Positions 34,859-64,000 of a DNA stretch of 64,000 nt are shown piece by piece. Each line of letters begins with the position of its first letter. Position 1 is the stretch's first letter. Origin of the DNA: Sipunculus nudus (Eukaryota; Annelida; Sipuncula; Golfingiida; Sipunculidae); the NCBI GenBank assembly GCA_026874595.1, contig CM049318.1, forward strand, positions 22,107,456 to 22,171,455. Direction: 5' to 3'. A program made the translations under genes and the position numbers. The notes under the pieces were generated by a model that saw only the letters and a list, made by a program, of their open reading frames with translations, was not told the origin of the DNA and searched no databases.

Positions 34859-37800
34859 AATTCTAATCTAATTTTATGCTGTCAGTGTAATCATATTTTA
34901 TTGATGGTGATGATATAGTCAGATTTGTGCTTATTTAAACACATTTCATAGCTTAACGTTTTACCTCATCTTTTGACATATTATTTCTTATCAGCAACTA
35001 AGGCATTAAGTCTAGTCTGTAATCTGACTCAGTCATACAAAAAGGTGTCAGATTCCAGTATTTTATGATTCCATAGAACAACATTTCTTCAGTATTTTCT
35101 TTGAGAAAGCATCATGAGAAATGTTCTGTGATAAAACAAACGGACTTTTTTTTATTGAAATAAAATCTACACCTTGCGTTTTGAATGTCCTTGCGTTTCA
35201 CTTGTAAGGCTTGACTAAAATATGCCAGCCAACTGCCAGCTGGCTGCCTTTTTAAGGCATTATATATGCCATATCAGGCATTTTTTGTGACCCATATCGG
35301 ACCATTCTGAATATTTATGATTATTCCTACTTTGAGGCTGAGAGTGGGACAAGTCAGACCTGCATTGACTCGCAAATAAGGTCAAGTCATGCCTCCTTTG
35401 AGGTTTAAAGTGGAGCACATCAAACCTGTTATTTTTCATTAATATACCAATGCTGGAGAGCTAAAATTCAGATATAAAGGGCATTTAGGAGCAAATTATC
35501 ACAAATAACTTCTCTTTGACAAACTTATGCAAACTTAATGTTCGTTCTTTATTTCATGTCATTATTTCCTTTTAGCGTATAACTTTTTTGTTTAATTTTA
35601 ATGCCCTGCAGGATTCAGTTGCTTTATGAACTGTATCGTAAGAGTATGTTGAAAGAGGACTGTGGGGTTAAGGTGATGTATTCAGCAAAAAAGTTATTTT
35701 TACCATAATCCTGGTAATATACTCTTCTCTCTTTATTCGTTGTCATTGCAGTAGTATTTTCTTGGGACATACCGATAAGGGAGTTCTGTGGACGTTTCCG
35801 TCACTGTTTTAGTCATGTTTTGATTTTCGTCAAATTTGTAATAAAAGCCCTTCATATATATCTACTACCCTATGAAAGTCATTTGCGAAATAAAAAAGGA
35901 AATTCAAAGCATGTTTTTGTTATATTCATATTATTTGTCTCTAATTGACCTTTTCCACATTTTATATATTTGGTTTTCGTCCTCCCTTGCTTGGTGCCAG
36001 TACAACCTGTGTCTTGCGATTTGTCAGAGAATGAGGTTAACATTATTATGTTGAACTTGCTATATGGTCCCCAGTGATATTCTGTAGGGATTGTTTGTAA
36101 CGTCTGTATGTGTGTGAAGAAATAGTTTCCATGTGGTGAAAATGATACTTGACACCAAACATTTTGATAATTGTTAAAGTTTTAATGTAGATTGGAACAC
36201 ATATTTATCAAAATTACCAATAAAATGTTGATTCCTTGACAGTGATTAAGTTGCATGTAATCAAAGTACAAACTTAAAAAAAAATAATAATTTTGGGACT
36301 GCTGATAGTATTTGAAAAACAGGAGTCTGATATCAGCCATACAGGAGGATACTTATTACAGGCAGTATTAGTGCAATTGTTTAAGGATTCAGTCTCCAAT
36401 TTTTACAATGCTTTGCATGTCGATAATACACGTAGTTTGTAATAAAAACCTTATTTTTTTATCCTTTTTTTATTTCTAGAATATCGAGTAGTGTCATGCA
36501 AGATCACTATTGAAAAGCAATATTTACAAGGGAACCAAAGAAGTTGGTGTTATTTGAAAGTCGTCTTATTGTATTTAAATCATGGTGATAAAGTTTTAGT
36601 TTTTTTATTTTGGAAAAAAGTTTGCTTCATTCTCTATTTCAGTAATTAATACATGATTATTAAATGTTTGGTGTTTATATCTGTGATGTCATTATTTGAA
36701 CATGTGAAGCCATGAAGAAGATGGAAATTTTGTAATCATAAATGTGTGAAGCTGTTTGCTTTAGCCATGTTTAAGTCAGCAACGCCAGTGATAAAAGCAA
36801 GAAATTTTTTTCTACAGTATAACCTTTTTTTTCAAGGACGCTTAAATCGAGACTGCACATACTGAGCCCCAATTTTTTTTGAAGGCTCAAAGCTACGGTA
36901 TACTGACGAAAAGTTTACTTTGAGTGTCGGTGCTGTCGGTCTGGATTTATACTGCCTGCATATATCACGAAAGGTGATTGGACTAGGTATAGAGTTGACG
37001 TCTTAAAAATTTTCATATGTTTTCTGTGATCATCTTAAACGTTGCTGTTACTCGTTTCTAGAAGATGTAATCGGCCAATAAATTGCTATTAAAAATGAAT
37101 GTGTCTGATTTTAATGCCATGGTTTCAACCAGATGGAAGAAATGAAAGACAATGAAACTGAATACATACATACACATTAGTCATTTCGCATTTGAGATAA
37201 AGTGATAAACCTACATTTATTGTCCCTCGCCGTAGGAGTGAGGCCAACAAAAATGGTTTGTGTCTGCCTGTTTGTCCTTTCATCCATCCATCCTACCACC
37301 TCGTTTTACCAAATTAGAAATATCTCTAAAACCCTTGCTGCTTCCTTCACCAAATTTCGCAATCATACTCTTCACATGACTGACATGTGACTGCAACCTG
37401 CAGTTGAACGACCTGGGATCCTTGCACCTTCCTTTAGATAAATCTGTAAATAAGAAGGCTTAAGCCCACAAATCTTGAGCAAAGATTCCTTGGAGCTTTG
37501 AGAATTTAATTGATATTCTATATTCAATATAATTGCTTTCAAACTAATGTTCCCCAGTGGACTTTTAATTTTGCTAATCACAAAAATGTCTGATTTAACA
37601 TGTCTGCTTTTATGGTGCGACCTTTTATCTTTCACCTTTTATCACGGGATGTGCTGCACCAACAATTACCAAATTTGGCAGACATGTTTTGGTCATTGTG
37701 CCTTTTTGCTGCAAATGGCATGCGTGGCTTCTTCTGTTCTATGAGATGAAATTGTATATTCTGTTTATTCTTGAATAAAGTTTCCAAGCTTCATGTCATG

Positions 37801-38397
37801 GTGTACTTTAGAACACGGAACATTCAGTGTGTGTGCCTTGAACGGAGAATTATTCTAAAAGTGGCTTCTCTATGCTAATGCAAATTTTTACGATTTCCCA
37901 AGATTGCATACTTCATGTGAAATCTAGTATCATATTTCTGTCATCAGAGGGACCCTTCAGCATAAGCGTTACAGGCAAATTTCCCAAGCTTCACCCATGA
38001 CAGCAACCTATTTTGGATACAGCTAAAATGGTCTTTTGAGCACTATTTGAGCAATGTCTTACCTGACCCTTGATGACGTCTGTGTAGTTAACTAGTTGCA
38101 TCCCCATCACTAAGATTTTAAAACAGAACAATCTAGATAGCTGAACAGCTAACCATGCATTTTCTTTTTAAAATGCTGTTTACAGATTTAATTTTAAAGT
38201 GATTCTTTCGGGATATTAGGGCATCACTGATGCCACACTTTCCTAGCTAAACACATGGCAAATGACTAATTATTTCTCTAGCTACTCATTTTTGATCGCT
38301 GATATGGACACATGAGAAATGGAACCGTTAGCGTTTTGGCGATCTTTTTTTATAAACATATTTATTTTACATTGATAATACAATTAATTATTGAAAC

Positions 38398-38590
38398 TAA
38401 TCTAGCTCGCCATGATTCAGGTGATGGTGTTCGGTAGTGCCCAAAGCTGAAGGAAACCGGAGAACCCGCTGAAAGCGTCGGCCTTGGACGGTCAATACAA
38501 CCTACTTTCATAGCCACGCCGGGGATCGAACCAGGGTCGCCAGCGGAGAGAGCCGAGCGTTTTACAACTCGACTGTCCAGGGCCTTTTGC
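38398..38590 (-). repeat. tRNA-derived SINE family C
   Basis: The minus strand has TGGACAGTCGAGTTGTAAAA (A box region) and GGTTCGATCCCCGGCG, an almost perfect B box. The tail includes GGTTTCCTTCAGCTTTGGGC. It yields a spurious reading frame with the GDPGSIPG signature of B-box translation. Confidence 0.8.
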
Positions 38591-40436
38591 AGTCGTGGCG
38601 GAATAAGGCTAAAAATAAAACCTGTCTCATATTTATGAATATTTCTGTCAACATGCGATTTTAATAAAAATTGACTCAACCATTTCTTCCGCATAGTGGA
38701 AGACGCGTGGATATACTAAGATCTGTGACAATTCACTTCAGTTTGGGAGAAGCTGCGTGAATTGTATCTAATTGGAGGCATGTCTAATTTCTAATTTGCA
38801 CTGTTAAAAATTGTAGGAAGTTTATGCTTGACCATTAGTTTGGTGTAAAAAATAGAAAGATTAATACCCTGGGCTCTTAGGCCTTTGTTCTTTTAGAAAT
38901 TGACCTAACTACCACAGCCTTACATAGGCGCCGCCCCTTGACCTAATAATGCTAAAGGACCCCAACAACGCTCCTATACACAGAAGGCTTTCCATGCTTT
39001 TGTTTGCCAGAGCTGTTTATAAAACAAAGTGACGTCAAAAAGTAAATGGTACAAACAATACGTGTTCTATTTGGCAAAACTGCCCAATTTATACAAATTA
39101 TGCGCGTATCGGTGATAAACTGTTTAAATTGTAAAGGTACAACGGTAACTTGATTGGTTGGTCGCAAAAGCCCTGCTCATGATTATTCATTGATTGAATA
39201 GGCCAATGCGTTTTAGGTGAGACAGATTTCATGGTTAGGTCAGTTGTGATCAGTTTTGTCAGATAATTTTTGGCAAAAGTTCCCTCTTGATTGACACATA
39301 GAAGCAGCTCTCAATCTCAATCCTTTCCTCACACCAAAAAATGTTTAAATAACATTATATTTCACGTTTTTACGAAAAACAGAACTGAATATTTATTTCA
39401 ATAAACTTTATTAAATTCCTATTAAGCATTACCTTAATATGAAATATTTAAATGTTAGCAGTTACTCCCCCACTAAAGCTCTGGAATGTTGAATTTGATT
39501 TAAAATATGCTTTAATGATATATCTACTATATCTGCATTGTATGTGGATCTTAAAAGTCCTTGTACAAAGCGCAGTCATGTAAGTAGTCGCATACCGAAA
39601 CATCTTTTACCTTTCCGTTAAATGCGGTTTATATTTAAGGTTAAATAAAGTGTCTTGGTTATATGTTGTAAATGCAATATACATAATACTCCAAAAAATA
39701 ACGTAGAAAAGTATACCTCCACCTGCATCAGAACTGTATGTAAAGTTCAGTACAAGAGTATATTATACACTCTGCAGCTAAACTTAGTTTCTCAGTCAAT
39801 CATGATCTCAAAAACGTAGATGTCACAGAAAAAAACTTCACGGCCTCTCTTGACTTATATTCCTGTTCTCGGGAAGTTGTTGCAACTGGAAAATAGACAA
39901 TTCAGTAACTATAAATATACACGCCAGAGGGAGCTTTCATTCTATTACTATGGCCTCTATTGAGGTCTCTGTGGCACTTATATTGTTATTGTTGTTATTA
40001 TTATTATAATTATTTTTATCGTTGTTAGTTTTCCTATTAAATACTATTTTTTATGCGTTCAAGGCACTCAGGTAGTTAACTGATTATCAAAATATAATAA
40101 TCAATATTAATATGTTATTAGTAATAACATATAGCTAAAAATATCTCTTCAGTTGATTCTTTTCCAACTTTTAAGTGAGCCTGATGCATTTCCCAAATTA
40201 ATTCGAAAACACTGGTTCCACGTATTAAACATTTGTCACAGCAATATCTGTTCGTGAACTGTAAATATTTCAGATACAATGTGCATCGAGCCAGAGTTGC
40301 TCATATCGTTATTGTGGGTTTATTATGCAAAAAAACCAAACAATTGAAGCAATTTGTACTTCATTATGGTCCTACTCTATTATATAAATATAAGGATTTA
40401 TATGAAGTAAAACAGCTTTGTTTTTTTCATAGATAG

Positions 40437-40760
40437 TGGAGCGCGGTGGTGTAATGGAAAGGCCGCTTGACTTGTGACCGCAAGGTTGGGGTTCGCGTCC
40501 CGTACTGACCGCCGTTTGCTCTAAGACTCTAAGGCAACGTCTTTACCATTAGGGTGCGCTCTGTACACCCAGAAGTGAATTGGCACTGGTCATGCGAGGA
40601 AGTCAAATGTGGAATGAATATGCTAGCGCAAGATATGGCTGCTTGGGTTGTATGCTCCCCAGGGAGCCGAGGAAAGCTTCAAGAATGAACAAGCCCGAAA
40701 GACCAGGAAGGCAAAGTGTAAAGTTGGATGAGACTGACATCGTCGTCGTTGATATCAGAC
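40437..40760 (+). repeat. tRNA-derived SINE family A, copy 1
   Basis: The head GTGGAGCGCGGTGGTGTAAT holds an A box and GGGGTTCGCGTCCC a B box. The body (TAGGGTGCGCTCT, GGCTGCTTGGGTTGTAT, AAGAATGAACAAGCCCGAA) ends GATGAGACTGACATCGTCG. The same modules occur inverted at 63640-63993. Confidence 0.85.
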
Positions 40761-41404
40761 TATATACCCCACCCCCTTACCTTTTTAAATAGTTACCCAA
40801 TAAATAACAATTTGAGCAGATGTGATCAAGCTGAAATACACTTCTTTGATTACTAATTTAGACCTCTCGCAATTATGAACTTTATTTATTACAAAATGTA
40901 GACAGATACATGTAGAATGATTACGGCAAGCAATGACATATAAACCTACAGACAAACATTGACAAGAAAAAAATATCACATTAATGCAACAAACATTCTA
41001 TGTGAAAATCCGAGAGAATAGAACGCACCTAAAAGAGACACAAGTTAAATAATGCAACCGAATTCGTTTTATGGCACATATTGTCAAGCATGTTTCCCGT
41101 GCAAATCGGCTTCTGTCGCTCAGGAGTAGAGCACAGGACTTAAACCCGGAATATCATTTTTATAGCTCACAGGAAAGTGGTAGGTAATTTATGACAGTCC
41201 TCAAACTCAACCTCTCTGTATGTTTTTATGTTGCTATGTGAGCCCCATTTTGACATAATGGGATAAATGAGTTGGGTAAAGTTAAACACAAGTAAGGGTG
41301 GGTCGTCTGTATAAAGTTCAATCAGGAATTGGTCTGAGACCACTATATCCTCCCTCAATAGAGTAGTAAACTCACAAAAACTACAAAGCAATATAAAGTA
41401 ATAC

Positions 41405-41643
41405 CCGTCAGAAAGACCACCTTTCTAATAAGACCACCTGTCTATTAAGACCACCCTTAAGTGAACCGATGCATTCACATTGGTCATAACTGACCTGTCT
41501 AATTAGAACACCTATCTATAAAACCACCCTTTGTGTGAACCGAAGGCTTGGTAATAACTGGCCTTCCTAATAAGACAACCTGTGAATTGGGACCACTTTC
41601 GGCCAGTTTCAAGTGTGGTGGTCTTATTACGCAGGTTTCAATG
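41405..41643. repeat. MITE-like repeat family R3, copy 2
   Basis: Repeated RAGACCACCT/AGACCACCCTT modules with GTGAACCGA, ending GCAGGTTTCAATGTAC. Longer than copy 1 because the left module is repeated. Confidence 0.6.
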
Positions 41644-41885
41644 TACAATGCATTTGTTCTGCCTTATTCGAATAAGTTTAATAGTTTAATACCGTTGCCA
41701 CATTCTATATACCCAAGGATAAAAGAAATCGTGTGTGTTTTGTCATGCAAGTTTAATGATACAGTACTTGGCACATTTTAACCGACACAAGTCGGGACCA
41801 TACTTGTCATTAAAATATCGTCTCCTAGCAACATGACCAGAGATGTGTGGATGAGCCATATTTGGATGAGCCATATTTGGATAGA

Positions 41886-41891
41886 TTTATT
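41886..41891 (-). promoter_or_regulatory. Candidate poly(A) signal of the MAM/TSP1 gene
   Basis: AATAAA on the minus strand, about 55 nt after the stop of the terminal TSP1 exon. Confidence 0.5.
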
Positions 41892-41945
41892 ATAATTGTC
41901 CTATAAATCTTGTCAAATGACCTACCTCTGCTGGTTTGGAATGCA

Positions 41946-63422
<21,477 letters not shown>

Positions 63423-63639
63423 AATAAAAGATTGTTCTATGAGAGACGTAACATGTATACATCTGGTTCGTGTAAACTCGCTTTTTACAAGCACTTCCCT
63501 GTCCGTGCTACTACGCATCGCATCACCAGGTGATATACAAAAGGCTGACAGATTACTCGTGTACATCACTTGTGTATATTTGTGACCATATTATGAGCAT
63601 TGTGCACCGATCCATGCGTATATAACCTGGCGAAAGATA
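63423..63639. other. Presumed upstream/5' UTR region of the MAM/TSP1 gene
   Basis: The open frame on the minus strand continues upstream of the chosen Met to about 63569 but carries no domain. A promoter cannot be identified, and a SINE begins at 63640. Confidence 0.4.
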
Positions 63640-63993
63640 CAATTAAAGATAAAGGTGGGGATTTATAGTTTGACATCACTGACGATGTCAGTCTCATCCG
63701 ACTTTACACTTTACCTTTCCGGCCGTTCGGGCCTGTTCATTCTTGCACCTTTTTCCCGGCTATAGGGGGAGTATACACCCCGAGCAGCCATAACTAGTGC
63801 TAGACGGTTATTCGTTCAACATTTGCGTGCCGCCCATGACCTGTCCCATTCACACCTGGGTCGAAAGAGCGCACCCTTTTGGTGAAGACTTTAGTTAGGG
63901 GTCTTAGCGTAGATGTCGGTCTGAACTTGATGTGAACCAACAACCTTACTGTCACATGCCTGGCGCCATAACCGTTACACCATCACGCTCCAC
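63640..63993 (-). repeat. tRNA-derived SINE family A, copy 2
   Basis: The reverse complement starts GTGGAGCGTGATGGTGTAAC and passes AGGGTGCGCTCTTTCG, GGCTGCTCGGGGTGTAT and AAGAATGAACAGGCCCGAA to GATGAGACTGACATCGTCAG. It aligns end to end with copy 1. The B box is degenerate (GGTTCACATCAAG). Confidence 0.85.
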
Positions 63994-64000
63994 AAATTTA

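Larger units (their letters stand above)
29704..41885. other. Intergenic region between the convergent genes
   Basis: About 12 kb. Apart from the tandem duplication, piggyBac-like element, SINEs, X-box pair and R3 copy listed, the stretches 32.3-34.0, 34.9-38.3, 38.7-40.4 and 40.8-41.4 kb hold no feature I can support. Open frames there are short and lack homology or splice context. Confidence 0.6.

Noticed and set aside
38362-38694. A 110-codon minus-strand frame containing GDPGSIPG
   Set aside because: This is the translation of a SINE tRNA B box, not a protein gene.
40441-40515. Possible tRNA gene
   Set aside because: A and B boxes are present, but the arms do not pair as a cloverleaf and the sequence continues as a SINE body shared with 63640-63993.

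Overview
The window is AT-rich, intron-rich animal DNA. It has long introns, many microsatellites, tRNA-derived SINEs and short non-autonomous DNA transposons. The protein repertoire and the style of the dispersed repeats suggest a lophotrochozoan, probably a bivalve mollusc; this is inference, because no species-diagnostic gene is present. No prokaryotic gene, CRISPR array or rRNA was seen.

Two protein-coding genes were rebuilt exon by exon, and they converge tail to tail. Gene 1 (+ strand, 3421-29526) is a complete 11-exon histidine acid phosphatase of the lysosomal/prostatic family: 415 residues with a signal peptide, [15 protein letters not shown] and HD motifs, a C-terminal membrane segment and a short cytosolic tail. 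Its fourth intron appears to be GC-AG.

Gene 2 (- strand, 63422 down to 41946) encodes a large secreted mosaic protein. It has a signal peptide, two micro-exons, a MAM domain, four thrombospondin type-1 (TSP1) units, a second MAM domain and a long run of TSP1 units. Nearly all of its exons are phase 1-1. I found 24 exons that join in frame to about 1100 residues. Exon 23 can either read through to its own stop or splice to a further TSP1 exon with a nearby poly(A) signal. Around 50.6-53.6 kb a TSP1 exon pair has been tandemly triplicated, and some copies are visibly decayed.

Layout: 1-3.4 kb, upstream DNA with microsatellites and an inverted-repeat segment; 3.4-29.5 kb, the phosphatase gene, whose introns hold a hAT-like element with a perfect 8-bp target duplication, a TIR-flanked minisatellite, several dispersed repeat families and tandem arrays; 29.5-41.9 kb, intergenic DNA with a piggyBac-like element, three SINE families and a pair of perfect RFX X-box palindromes; 41.9-63.4 kb, the MAM/TSP1 gene, whose introns hold a second 8-bp-TSD element, a pogo/Tc1-like MITE and a retroelement relic; 63.6-64.0 kb, a SINE.

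The two genes have no evident functional link. One is a degradative membrane phosphatase of the endolysosomal system, the other an extracellular adhesion or matrix-type protein.
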